This document shows, piece after piece, positions 10,213 to 21,201 of a stretch of DNA of 64,000 bases. The notes below the pieces were generated by a model, which was given only the letters and a program-made list of their open reading frames with translations, was not told the origin of the DNA and made no database searches. Source of the DNA: Rhipidocladum racemiflorum (Eukaryota > Streptophyta > Magnoliopsida > Poales > Poaceae); assembly GCA_036346355.1 (NCBI GenBank), contig CM070577.1, positions 16,615,666-16,679,665 on the forward strand. Reading direction: 5' to 3'. Within the stretch, counting starts at the first letter, position 1; each line of letters opens with the position of its first letter. The position numbers and the translations under genes are program-made.

Positions 10213-11090
10213 GTAGCCCCTGAGTGCTTTACAATTGAGTTGCCATCTCTCAGGTTTCCGTTAGTCGAGTCCTGCTTTATGCCGAGTGCTCCCAGTCTTT
10301 TGGCATAGCTTCCCGACTGGTCCTCCTTTGATGCCGAGTGCTTATTTGCAGGCAAGGAAATTGTAAAGAACTTGATAAAGCTCCACCAGTCGGAAATGCC
10401 GAGTGATACCCAATGTAGTCATTAGGATGCTTGGTGATCAGCCCATCCTGGAGCGCACCAAAATTTGAATGTCTTGGTCGAGTGGTACTTGTATCCAACT
10501 GCCATGATTCACAGCTGATTACCCATCATGGGGTATACCCTTGGAGACGATTACTCAAACTCAATTCATGACATTCAGCTCTGTTTTGCGGTAGCCAGCG
10601 ATTGGCCCGACATGGGGCATGTCACAGGTGATGCCCAATATGATTACTGGGACTCTGGTGATTAGCCCATCTTGGGGCGCATCGTGGCTATATCCATTAG
10701 GATACTGGAGATCAGCCTGTCGTAGGGCGCACCATAGCTATATCCATTAGGATGCTAGAGATCAGCCCGTCTTAGGGTGCACCATAGTTTGAATAAACTT
10801 TGGCCGAGTGGTGTCTGTACCCATCCGTCATGACGCATAGCTCGTAGTCCAATGTGGGGCACATCATGGCTTGGCCCGACACGTGCAGTGTACGGCTGGT
10901 GATCCAACTTTAGGGCATACCCTCGGAGCATTAATTAGGGCCGGGCCCAAAACCAAAACTAAGCCCCAATTGGGAGTTGGCTTCGACTCCGAACCTTTTC
11001 GCAGAAACCGAAGCGTTTTTCCAGCCCAGAGGCGAAAACCTAGCACTGTTTCATGTGTAAATATGGCCTTTGGCATAAACGAGGAGTCAC
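10213..11090. repeat. Degenerate tandem repeats of Tat #0 3' untranslated region
   Basis: Three adjacent ~50-bp units start at 10660, 10710 and 10760 with GAT(C/T)AGCC and the motif TTGGGGCGCA or TTAGGGTGCA, with outlying degenerate copies near 10433 and 10850. It occupies the same place as the ~92-bp array at 29780-30150 in the complete Tat element. No gene is seen in this stretch. Confidence 0.7.
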
Positions 11091-11202
11091 ATTCCCCTTT
11101 CGCACCTTCGCCCCTTCATCTTTGTCTCTCACGCCGCACTCCTCTCGCTAGGGCTCGCCGCCGCCGCCGCGCTATTGACCTTGCTCTTCCACTGCATCCA
11201 GG

Positions 11203-12280
11203 ATGTCATCCACTCCCTCCGCAGATTCCAGTGCGCCATCCGCGTCCATGGATTGGGCTGTTTTGGTGACAACAGAGGCACTCCTGGAGGAAATGGTCAT
11301 CGCTGGAGTTCTCCCGGCATTGATATTGATTGGTGCGCGCCCAGCAACAGGTGAGTCCTCTCCTACCCCCCACCCGGAGGAAACAGTCGTCTTCGAGTCC
11401 TTTTTCTGGAGTGGATTTGGTTCCCCTGCAAACGCCTTTTTCCGTGGCATTCTTCACTCTTATGGAATTGAGTTGATGCACCTGAATCCGAATTCCATTC
11501 TTCAAATTTCTATCTTTGTCCACCTTTGTGAATCCTACATTGGCATTAGCCCCCACTTTAGTGTTTTTCGCCATCTTTTCCTTCTCAAAACTTTTCCAAG
11601 CAAGAGCACCCCCAGAGTGATCGGGGGCGCCAGCTTTCATCTCCGGGTTGGGCTAAAGAAGTCCTAATTTCTCCATCTCTTTCAGATCTTCCAACAAGGG
11701 TTGGCACCAGGAATGGTTTTACTATGCCAATCCTGATCCTTCCCTCCCTCTCTTTTCTGGGCACAAGCCTGTTGTCCTGCCCTCCTGGTCCTCGACACCC
11801 CCAGCTTGCGACATGGACCAAGTCAAAGAGCTTCTGGAAATAACTCACAAGCCGAAGGAGAGTGGCCTGCACGGAGTCAGAATTGCTGCCAACTTCGTCA
11901 TTCGCCGAGTGCAGCCTCTCAAGGAACGGGTCAACCTAGGATTCAAGTACCTTGGGGTGACTGATCCTACTCGGGAGGCGCCTGAGCGAGTTCCGGACGA
12001 AGTGCTCTTTAGGTGACTAAGCGACTTCTTCGCCCCAAACACCATGCTTGACTCCGAGGGGTGCCCAAGGTCTTTCAGCGCGAATCATCCTCCTCCACAG
12101 GTAACTCAGGTCTCTGGTTCAAATCCCAGCCAGGCCGCTACAGTGGCCAATTGCTGACTGGTTGTTCTTTTTGCAGGATCGGGTGGCCTTCTTCTCTGTT
12201 GCCCCGCTTCCCAACTTCTTTTTGCAGCACAAGCAAACGTTTTACAACTTTCGAAGAGTACAAACGTGGTGATCTTGAGA
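11203..12280 (+). pseudogene. Tat antisense ORF, Transposase_28 ('putative gypsy type transposon') domain, truncated
   Basis: The ATG at 11203 opens MSSTPSADSSAPSASMDW. The hallmark segment follows at about 11390-11570: VVFESFFWSGFGSPANAFFRG, LHSYGIELMHLNPNSILQI and FVHLCESYIGI. After frame changes near 11650 and 11810, the block KERVNLGFKYLGVTDPTRE (about 11920-11980) matches KERVHLGFQYNGPLDPTRE in the homologue at 28814-28248. A GT at 12101 and AG at 12177 look like an intron at the same place as a GT in the other copy. The product is a nuclear-looking protein of unknown role carried by Tat-clade elements, antisense to gag-pol. It ends at the junction with CACTA #1. 'Transposase' is only the historic family label; no catalytic residues are evident. 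Confidence 0.75.
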
Positions 12281-15200
12281 TTATTTCTTGCGTGCATCAC
12301 TCTTTGCATCCATAGACGAAGATTCCGTAAGTTCACCTGTCCTTATTGAAGGACAATCTCTCCATCCCTTTGCGTAGAACTCGCCTCTGCGGGTTATAAT
12401 CTCATCAACAATGAAGCCAATAAGTTGTTCTTGGACTGCTTCAACCCGATGCGAATGGATCACGCTTGTCTCATCGATGCCAGGCTACAAAAAGAAAGAA
12501 AGAAATAAATCTTTGAATACGTGAAGTATAAGTGTATTAAGAAATTTGTTTTTAACACACACGCACCTCGTTGTCCAGTCGTCGCATATCACCGTGGGTA
12601 AGATTTTGCATGTAGAGGCACACATAATAGCCACATAAGTTGTTTTCGGCCGATTACTGTAGAACCTGGAGTGATATATTTGAAAAGAATGCAATTAATT
12701 ATTGAGAAGATAAATTTTTACACCATATATATATACTTTAATTGATATTTTGTAGTACGTACTCGAGTGCTCAATTGTGCTGTGAATTCATTCCTAGAAC
12801 TCTTTCCTCTATGCTTCGTTCGGAACGTGGTGAATGCCCTGTCATGCGTTATTATATGAATAGTAATTATGAGTATTCGAAATACTTAAATATATGTAGG
12901 TTGGCATCTCAATATTACCTGTTTAGAATATCAATGACAAACTAAAAATCTTGCTGTGGTTTTCTTTTTGAGTCTTGCATAATGATCTTCGCACTATCGA
13001 CATTGATAATAAGTAGGATCCAGTGAAACCTATTCATATATATTGTGACACTACGGATTGGTGTGTCATTATAAAATGTGAGTTTAGAGGATAAAACCTT
13101 ACGGCTCGAGGTTTATTTGCGTTTTCGGGTCTTGGGGGGATTAAGTGATATGACACCACGGAGTGTCGTAACCTTATTTAATTTGCTTGATGAGGTCAAA
13201 AACTTTATAAAATATGAAATTGGAGGTTAAAACTTTACGTTATGCCGTTTAATCGCGTTTCCGGGCCGATTTTGGGAGATTGGGCCTTTCCGGGGGAGTT
13301 TGGGCCCAAGGGGGGAAGAACCGTGGGCTTTTGTGGAGAGAGATTGGCCCATGGAGGGGGGAGAACGTGGGTAAAGGGGCTAGGGGCGCCTCCTCCCTGC
13401 CCTAGCCGCCTCCCCACACGCCTCCACCTCCCCCTTGCGCCTCCACCAATTCCCTCCTCCCTCTAGTCGTCTTCCTCCACCTCCACCTCAAGCCGCGCCA
13501 CCCCCCCTCCTCCTTGCGCCCCTAAGGACGCCCCCTCGCTGCCACGACACGTCTACGTGCTGCCCTCGCTGTTTGGAAGAACCGCGACGAGGGATCCCGA
13601 AGGATTTGGCGCGTGGGAGCAAGATCGGGTGATCGAGAGACATTCTTCGTGTTCGTCGTTCGTCGGACTAAGGTATGTCCATGGGGAAACCTTGGGGAAG
13701 GTCTAGGTGCTGTTCTCATGGTAGATTTAGAGTTTTTAGATCAAGAGGACGTGCTGCCATGGAGTAGATCTGAAAAGAACTAGAGTTCGTATTGTACTCA
13801 GTTTCGGGCAGATTTGGAGTCCGTGTTAGGGCGTGCGATTTCGAAATTTTAGAGTCGGAATTTGGCCGACCTCCTGTTGAAGAAGTTGTAGGTATCGTCA
13901 AGACCTATTTTGTGTATTTTTTTGCGAATTTTTTGAGTTACAGTCTGAAAGTTATGGCCTTTTTGGTGGGCACTGTCCAATCTGTGTCGAGGTTGGGACA
14001 GTCTATGTTCAACATTAGATTAAACTAATTTAGAATTCGAATCTGACCATATGGACTTCTAGGAAGTTGTAGATAATTTCAATACCTTTCAGTGCATATA
14101 AATAAATTGAAATTCCGCCCAGCCGTTTGGAAGTTATGGCTGTTTTACCGAGCGTGTTAAAATCTGTGACGCGATTGGAACAGATCTCGGTAATCTGTAG
14201 ATTAAACAATTTTAGAGGCCGAATCAGTCTTTCCTTATACCTAGAGAAAGTTGGGAAATTTCCTAAGCTACTCGAGGGTGTACTCGTTTATTTGATTCGG
14301 AGTCGCAGAACCCAAGTTATGCCTTTTGCAAGGCTGCTGTCCCGACGGGACAGAACCTCTGTTTTTAGATTTTGCGAGTAGTAGGCAATGTCGGGGTAGA
14401 TGAGGGTTTGCGTACTGTTTTGTGGTTGTGATTGTGAGTGTGTGGCATGTATGTGCAGGTGGTGTGCCCCCGGGAGTACCCTCATTCTCTCGCCAATTAA
14501 ATGCCCGAGGTTAAAGGCAAGTGTGTTGTGATGGATAGCGAGTTGTAGGTTGCATGTTGAGATTAGATGAAATTGTCTATATGATATATGTCCACTTGCC
14601 ATGTTTTAATGATTGCTATGATATGATGAGCATGTTTAAGATGTTATGATGCCATGTGTTAATATATGAGTTTTATATATTGTTGGCATGCTTGCATACA
14701 TGACATGTTACATATCCCGGGCGGTGAAAGTCATTAACTAATCCGGGAAGGTCGGTGAGAAAGTTATGACTAATCCGAGAGCCATTAGAGTAAGTCCTAC
14801 ATCGTGATTCCATCTACCGTGGGTGGTGGAAGCGAGGAGTAGGCACCCTCCATCTTCGGGATGGAAGGGGGGAGAGGGTGCACACCGACGGGTGTGTACT
14901 CAACCATACCGGTATGAGTTTCCAAGGAGATATGAGCATAACATTGCATTGCATTGCATTGCAATACATATTTAATGATGATGATGTTGTTATGTGCTCA
15001 AGTATGAGATGTTATATGTGATGTGAGGTATTATTGTCTTGTAAATGATCTTGTTGTCCATTACAATATGCTTGCTGAGTTTTCGAACTCACGCTTGTGT
15101 TTTATGTTGTTTGTTTATTTAGGTACAATGAAATCGGCGTGCGGAAAAGGGATCTAGCTACACTCCTCCACGTAGTATCATAATCTAGCTAATTCACCTG

Positions 15201-18200
15201 TTTTGGAGACACGACAATAAGTATTACAATAATCATTAGTGTATGGTCTGTATGTTTGGTTGTTTCCCTCATGTATATCATGTGGGGCTATGGAGGGAGT
15301 TGTTTTAACTTCCTAGAGTTAAATTGATGCTTATTATTTTGCTATCGATGCTTATTGATGTTTTAGTTGATGATTAGCTATCCTTATCGCTGCGTATGGA
15401 TATCTCGTTTGTCTTACATATTGATATGATGCTATGTTGTTAAGTTTCATGCAAAATCAAAGGAGATGCTGTCAAAATTTCCAATTATTCCAAATGATTA
15501 CTTGCTGTAATTTACCTTAAATTATGGTATTAAATGTGTCATGATCTATGTTTGGTGACATTCTGGGCTTAGTAAAAGCTGGGGTGTTACATATATGTAT
15601 TGCAACATATATGTAATTAGTCATATTATGAATGTCTTGAAAATGGATAAATGAGAGGTTGCGTGATGACATGTATATATACGTACATGAAGTTGAAGGG
15701 CAGAAGTATGTGCGCTTTGTAGTACTGTTCTGAAAGAGCTTTTAGAATGTATTCTTCAATTTCTTTTGGGCTGCCTTTACATGTAGTCTCGTTGACAATT
15801 AATGGATCGATGAAGCCGATGTCGAAGATAGTCTCTCTTCTACATCATTGTATCTCCATTCTACATACAAAGGGGATGAGTTATTAGATTTTGCAGCTTG
15901 AACTACGACGAAATTAACACATATATATGGTAAACTCAATGATTAGCTGGAAGTACTTACAGACACCAGCAGCTCATTAGAGACACGTTGACAGCGTTTC
16001 GGTGGTAAAATTGGTACAAGTCCTCGAATTCCATCCATACGAGTTGATCCCCATGATAGAAATCTATCTCTTTTATATGGACGGGGAACATTGTTCTTTC
16101 TTCAGCGAACGGTTCCATGTACTATTCATGAAATTGTCGCATCTTGGTTGGCAGATCCTTTATCTTTTCTGGTGCAACCAACTCCTGGCCTAGCTCATAT
16201 GGCCACCTGACCTCTGCCATTGGGAGATTATCTGATACTCCCACAACTGCAGCGAAAGACAGCCCCGACTCTCTTAAGAATTCCTCTAGCTGGTGATCTT
16301 GGGCTTTCTTATTAGCTGCCGTCGCCGCCTTATTCCGTTTCCCTTTCAATGAAGACTTCGCTATTGTGCGTTCGTAGTTAGTCAAGGTAGGAAGAGGTGC
16401 TGCACGGCATGTCTCATAGTGGGTTGCAGCTTTCGAAACAATTTGCACCTTGGGAGGTGGCATCTTTGATGCGAAGTGTGTCTCAATTTCCTTTTGAACT
16501 ATTTCTTGTGTCTCCTCAGCCGTCATGTCGTATGCCCTTTTCGGAGGTTCCTTTGACGACTGTGTTGGTCGGCTAGATTGGGCTTTCTTGGTATGTGGTA
16601 GCATCGTAGTACTGCCCCTTCGTACTTGGAGTTTCTTCCTTGGAGGAGATTGTGGAGCCGGGATTTCTTGGGCAGGAGGTGGAGCCAGGCTTTCTTGGGC
16701 AGGAGGTGGAGGTGATGTAGGAGGAAGCGGGTTTTGTTGTTGCGGAGAGGTCACCTCCAATTGTTCGATTTCTATTGGTGGAGAGGTCACCTACACGGTC
16801 TTTGGAAATATGATGTACCTTTTTCGCCAGAGGATGATTCCGTGGAGGGCTTGTCCAAGCTTGGTGATGTCATCCCCTCCATCAATCTCAAGCAGAAGAT
16901 CTTCATAGCCGCTCTACACCTCCTCCACCGTGACCTTCGAGTAACCTGGTGGTATCTCTTTGCAGTGGAAAAGCTGGCGCGGCTCCACCCGGTACGCCAC
17001 GCCATAAGCCACCTTGGTGGAGAGGTTATGCACCTGAACGTGTAGCTCACACTCTCGGTGAACTTTGATGCTGTCCACTGCGTATTGTCCTAGGTCTGGC
17101 ATCGGTACCATGTGAGTAGAAAGTGTGGCGGCATTGGACGCGCAGCTACTCCGTCGCGCGGAGGTGGGCGGGCTAGCGACGCCGTCGGCCTGTCTATTGG
17201 TTGTACCGGCTCCCTGAAGTTTACCGAGTGCCGCCTGCAGCTTTTGCTCAACAATCTCTCCGATGCTTTGCTGAGTTGCTCCGAGCTCCCTTTCCAGTAA
17301 GTTGTATCTGTATGCCTCTCTTCTTTTGCTTCTTGACTGGCTCCTGTATGTATCGGCATCTTTGGAGAAACCGTACTTTCATGACACGGACGATCCCATT
17401 CCTCTTGTCCGTCCTGGGTGCTCAGGGTTTTGAAGTGCATGTTTGAGCTCGTCATTCTCCCTGTCTTTTACTAAGGAACAGGAGCGAGACATGTCGACAG
17501 CTTGGACAATTCTATTTCCAACATCCTCCGCTCCCGGTGCCATCAACAAGCTACCATCCTCTGCAAGGGCCTCTTCATGAGCCATGAACCAATTCCGCAG
17601 GCGGAATTCCCAATCAGCAGTAGCAGGCGTGATATTCTTGGCCATTAGTTCTTCCTCCCGCTTCTCCCATTTAGGTACAGCCTTGACATAACCACTGGTG
17701 CCAAGATGGTGGTGGTATTTCTTCTTCCCAGCATTGATCTTGTTCTGAAGGCTCGCGGCCTGTCCTTCCTCTGACAATTTGTATTCTTCAAATGCATCCT
17801 AGTGATCCGCCAGCTTGGGATGTTGGTTGAAGTCTGGCCTTTCTCCCTTCTTCACATACTTGTTGTTCAGGTGAACTTTCCACGACTAAAATCGGGTTGC
17901 CATTTTCTTCAAAGTGTATCTCTTAACCTTGTTCTCGTATCCTTTAGGAAATTTGAAGTTCTCCTTGATATCTTTCCAAAGGAGCTCCTTGGTTGCTTGC
18001 GGAACTTCAGGCCATTTCTTGATGTTAACTGGGACATGATCCCTAACGTGGAAACCACATGCGTTGTTAAACGGGCCTACTGCAGAAAGAGGGGCATCTG
18101 GCTTCCCGTCATTGTCGACGTTGGTGAAAACAAACTTTGTAGCAGGCTTCTTGTTAGCTCCTCGCTTTGTTTGGGTGCTCAATGTACCGGGCTGAAAATG

Positions 18201-18478
18201 GACAGAGATGTGAATTTTTCATGTCAGAGTCATTTATATTAATTGGTTAAATACGATTAAAGGGTTTGTCCGGATTCTCGTGGCATTACCTCGCTTCCCT
18301 CATCGTCCACGGCATCACCGGATCCACCGGCTGCGGTGTCGACAACGTTGGCGTCACCGGATCCACCGGCTGCGGTGTCAACAACATTGGTGTCACCGGA
18401 TCCACCGGCAGCGATCACGTCTAGCAAAAACTGTTCTTCCATCTCGAAATTAGGAGCATCATGCCCTGATGTCGCCAT
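12281..18478 (-). pseudogene. CACTA #1 ORF2: transposon protein with Ulp1-type (C48) protease domain
   Basis: ATG at 18478 opens MATSGHDAPNFEMEEQF with three near-identical AAGGSGD(T/A)N repeats. The first exon ends GAG|GTAATG near 18290 and the next starts after CAG at about 18191. Reading then continues through two stop codons (near 17886 and 17797) to 17379. It shows the En/Spm-associated segment with HHHLGTSGYVKAVPKWEKREEEL, then a conserved mid domain (DSIKVHRECELHVQVHNLS, about 17075) and a Pro/Gln-rich linker (about 16790-16640). The protease part follows: FHWILLII with the catalytic His (about 13025) and LCGYYVC with the catalytic Cys (TGT at 12635-12633). The last exon ends at 12281. 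The protease triad residues are preserved although the gene is broken; solo LTR A sits in the intron about 20 bases before the His exon. The role is proposed as a SUMO/ubiquitin-like protease acting in transposition or host evasion. Confidence 0.8.
13044..15591. repeat. Solo LTR A (2548 bp) with TSD TATAT
   Basis: It begins TGTGACACTACGG and ends GGGGTGTTACA, flanked on both sides by TATAT (13039-13043 and 15592-15596). There is no internal region. Solo LTR B at 35246-37449 is a diverged copy in the opposite orientation. It includes a GC-rich part (13270-13560), CTAAG|GTATG near 13672 resembling a splice donor, and GCATT repeats near 14944-14966. By analogy with chromovirus LTRs starting TGTAACACCCC, its transcriptional sense may be the minus strand. 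Small ORFs inside have no domain similarity that I recognise. Confidence 0.9.
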
Positions 18479-18499
18479 CTATCTAATTATGGAAAATTT

Positions 18500-18653
18500 G
18501 TTTAATTAGTACGTATATTAATGTATATCAATGTATATATATGTATAAATATATCAATGTATATGTATATCAATATATATGTATAAATATATCAATGTAT
18601 ATAAATGTATAATTGTGAAAAATTGTTTAAGCATATCAATGTATCAATATATA
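18500..18653. repeat. AT-rich ATATCAATGTAT tandem repeat, left part
   Basis: Irregular array of TATCAATGTATA and ATATGTATAAATA units. The array continues on the other side of the Tat element at 30826-31013, including the same AAAAATTGTTTAAGC segment, showing that the Tat element inserted into it. Confidence 0.9.
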
Positions 18654-19223
18654 TGTGGGATGTCAGAGACAGGGGCCCCACAAGAGGGGCCTACACTGAT
18701 CGGGCCTCGACAGCGAATGTAAAGCCCAAAGCCCAGAAGCGCAACGGAGGGCCCAGAGGAAACCTTCGACTTGCTCCCCAAGACAACTCCTGATCCTTCA
18801 CGGAAGCTTCGCGCCCCGCCCTAACAACCCGCCAGGAACAAAGCATGCAGCCTGACACCGCCAGAGCCTACGGATGCGGGGACTCGACAAAGCGGCAGCG
18901 TGGGTCGGAGAAAGCATAACCACCTCTCCAGGCGTAGAGCGTGAAGGCGGATAAGGACAAGGGACATGTCGTTCAGGCCACCATGTTCGAGGGCAGGTGG
19001 CGCCCAACTATCATGTATTCTCCCCAGATATAAGGGAGGAGGGAGAAACAAGAAAAAGAGAGACAATACATCCAAGAACACAGACTAGGGTATTATCTCC
19101 TCCGAGAGAGCCCGAACCTGTCTAAAAGCAGATTGCCCTCGCATCCTGTGTTACCATCAAGCTCAGATCCCGCACAAATCCCTAGAATCACAAATCTCAT
19201 TGCCGCGAAGCAGATCGTCGGCG
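18654..19223 (+). repeat. Tat #1 5' LTR (570 bp)
   Basis: Starts TGTGGGATGTCAGAGAC; the inner end is GATCGTCGGCG, where the 3' LTR has GATCGTCGACA, so the terminal CA has become CG. It differs from the 3' LTR by substitutions and many 1-3 base indels. A TATA-like GATATAAGG lies at 19027-19035. Confidence 0.93.
19027..19035 (+). promoter_or_regulatory. Candidate TATA box of Tat #1 LTR
   Basis: GATATAAGG followed by a purine-rich leader, about 190 bases before the LTR inner end; it is conserved in the 3' LTR at 30627-30635. Confidence 0.55.
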
Positions 19224-19225
19224 GT

Positions 19226-19242
19226 TGGCGCGCCAGGTAGGG
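19226..19242 (+). promoter_or_regulatory. Tat #1 primer binding site
   Basis: TGGCGCGCCAGGTAGGG directly follows the 5' LTR, the expected primer site position, and has the GGTTGGCGC-type start common in Tat/RIRE2 relatives. I do not assign the tRNA. Confidence 0.6.
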
Positions 19243-20288
19243 GACTTGTGTCAACATCTTCGTCAAGCTTGATGGTCGCGACGAGCGAAGTCTCCACGAT
19301 CTTCGCCCGGGCCAGTCTTCCGCTTTAAGCCTGACCTTCATCTCCAACGACCTCGGAAGCCTCTCTCTCTCCAAGGGAACGCTACGGTAGCGGTGAGGTT
19401 TCCGGCGATCCATCGTCACGACTTCCGCCGATCGGAAGGTCCCCTGTCTCGTACTCTAAAGTACCGAGCGGGGATCCGAAGACCCGTGCCAGCCGGGGAG
19501 TCAGTCTCTAGGTCGCCGATGCACGATGTGTGGGAGTTCTCCCCGCCAAGCCTCTCGGCAACCCCGAGCGCCTAGGTTTGTCTTCTCGGACTCACCCACC
19601 TCGTGGCCGAGTCGAAGAAAGCCTAGAGAGCTTTGGAATTTCCGTAGAGTCTGTGTGATCGAAGGCTCGTGGGCAGATTCAGCAGCAGCCGCTTTGACAC
19701 CTCGATCGCCGCCCGATTTGGAAGGACGCCGAGTGATCGAGCCTGACGCTGTGGCGCGTACTCGGGACCGCGCCGCTGTCAATGAAGACATTCTGCAAGC
19801 CAAGATGGGGACCAGGCTGTTTTTCGTACCCAGCAGAATATCGCCGCCTCCAAGACACTCCTGGATACCACGACCCTATCTTTGAGGCGGATGATCCAGC
19901 TTGCCCGATCATGGCCCAAGTAAAGGCCATGGTGACGGCGGCGACTATCCAAAGATACTCAAACCGACCGGCCGTGAAGGAGTCATCACATGGTCCGGCG
20001 AGGACCTGCAGGCGACCGGCCGGCCGGTCAGGTCGAAGCCCGTCGGATACATCATGTTCTACCCAGCGGAGACGACTTGCGACATAGCATCACCGCAACC
20101 TCCGTTCGCACCTCGACGCCAGCGCCGCGACCAGAAAGGGAGGAACAACGCCGTCAAGCCGGCGAATATGAGCGCCGGCATCCTTCCGCGAGGCCGCGAA
20201 ATCGCCAAGTGCGATCCCCTCGCGTCGATCACCTCCGGGGTATCGCGGAGTCATCGAAGGGTCGTCGTTTACTCCTCACCTACGCCGA
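19243..20288 (+). other. Tat #1 leader and decayed N-terminal part of gag
   Basis: Open stretches in changing frames (19526-19885, 19782-20087, 19901-20302) contain RTRDRAAVNEDILQAK and GYHDPIFEADDPACPIMAQ, probably the basic/acidic N-terminal gag region broken by frameshifts. I cannot place the gag start codon. Confidence 0.5.
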
Positions 20289-21176
20289 GTGGTTTGGCCT
20301 GATGGATTTAATCCTAAAGGCATCACTAGGTTTGATGGTGAGAGAGACCCGAGGCTTGGCTACAAGTATACGCTCTGGCGATCGGGGCCGCGGGGATCAG
20401 AAGTAATGGCAAACTACTTGCCGGTTACCCTCTCGCCCCTGGCCCAAGCATGGCTCACCGGACTTCCAGCGAACTCTATAGATTCCTGGGGAGATCTGTG
20501 TGAGCAGTTCATCTCAAATTTCCAAGGCACTTACGAGCGCCCAGGCACCCCTTGGGACCTATATCAGCTACACCAAAGGAGGAACGAATCCCTCCGGGAG
20601 TTCGTCAAGCGCTTCATGAACAGGAAAAGCACCGTTCGGGACGTCACAGATGCGGTTGTGATAGCTGCCTTCCAGAAAGGAGTCAGCGACCCCGACCTCA
20701 TCAAGAAGATGTCCCGGAAGCCACCCACGTCGGTCCGGGAGCTGTTCGCCCTAGCGGACCGTTACGCTTCAGCCTCCGAGGCTCTGGCGGAACGACGTGA
20801 TGAAGGGAAGGATCAGTCTGAACCCCCTCGGCGGAAAGAAAAGAAGCGCAAGGGCGAAGAGCTAGTGGCAGTCGCTGCGCCAACTCATCCTCGCGCTCTC
20901 AAAGAGGATGGATATGATAAGGTCATGAACTCACTCTGCCCTTTCCATCCAAAGGGGAGGCATGCCGCCAAGGATTGTTTCACCCTAAAGAGGTTCGCCC
21001 GTGAGCAAGAGGCAGGCTGGACAAGGTCCGAGCGGTCATGCCGCCGGCAAACCGCCTCCCCTGGTGAGGAAGACTATCGTGAAGTCGACCTCGAGCTTAA
21101 CTACATATTCGGGGTTCACCAAGATATGAGTCCAAGCGGAAGCAAAAGTTCACCGCTCGGGACATCTATGCAGTAG
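20289..21176 (+). pseudogene. gag: Tat #1 gag (retrotransposon gag domain)
   Basis: A continuous frame of 295 codons begins with GTG inside the domain, so the true N-terminus is upstream in another frame. The Retrotrans_gag fold is recognisable from RFDGERDPR, LAQAWLTGLPANSIDSWGDLCEQFISNFQGTY (split here by domain strands), YQLHQRRNESLREFVKRF and ADRYASASEA. A Lys/Arg-rich tract (RRKEKKRKGEE, about residue 180) precedes CPFHPKGRHAAKDC, which stands where a zinc knuckle would be but is a Cys-His variant typical of Tat elements rather than CCHC. It is a structural capsid protein that binds element RNA. It ends at 21176 and the protease follows in a different frame, where fused gag-pol would be expected. 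Confidence 0.85.
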
Positions 21177-21201
21177 AGCCGGAGACCACCCAATATGTCC
21201 G

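Larger units (their letters stand above)
9684..12280 (-). mobile_element. Truncated Tat-clade Ty3/gypsy element (Tat #0), reverse orientation
   Basis: From left to right it has an LTR (to 10212), a purine-tract complement, degenerate tandem repeats, then an ORF on the plus strand homologous to the antisense ORF of the complete Tat element at 18654-30825. Because that ORF is antisense to gag-pol, this element lies on the minus strand and only its 3' part survives. The body stops near 12280, where CACTA #1 ORF2 begins, without gag-pol, pointing to a deletion or recombination junction. Confidence 0.75.

Noticed and set aside
12111..12140. GGTTCAAATCC, a perfect Pol III B box.
   Set aside because: It lies within a GT...AG interval of the Tat antisense ORF, has no A box at the right distance and no acceptor stem; likely chance.
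13235..13632. Proline-rich ORFs in the GC-rich part of solo LTR A.
   Set aside because: Low complexity only; the same block in solo LTR B is not conserved as protein.
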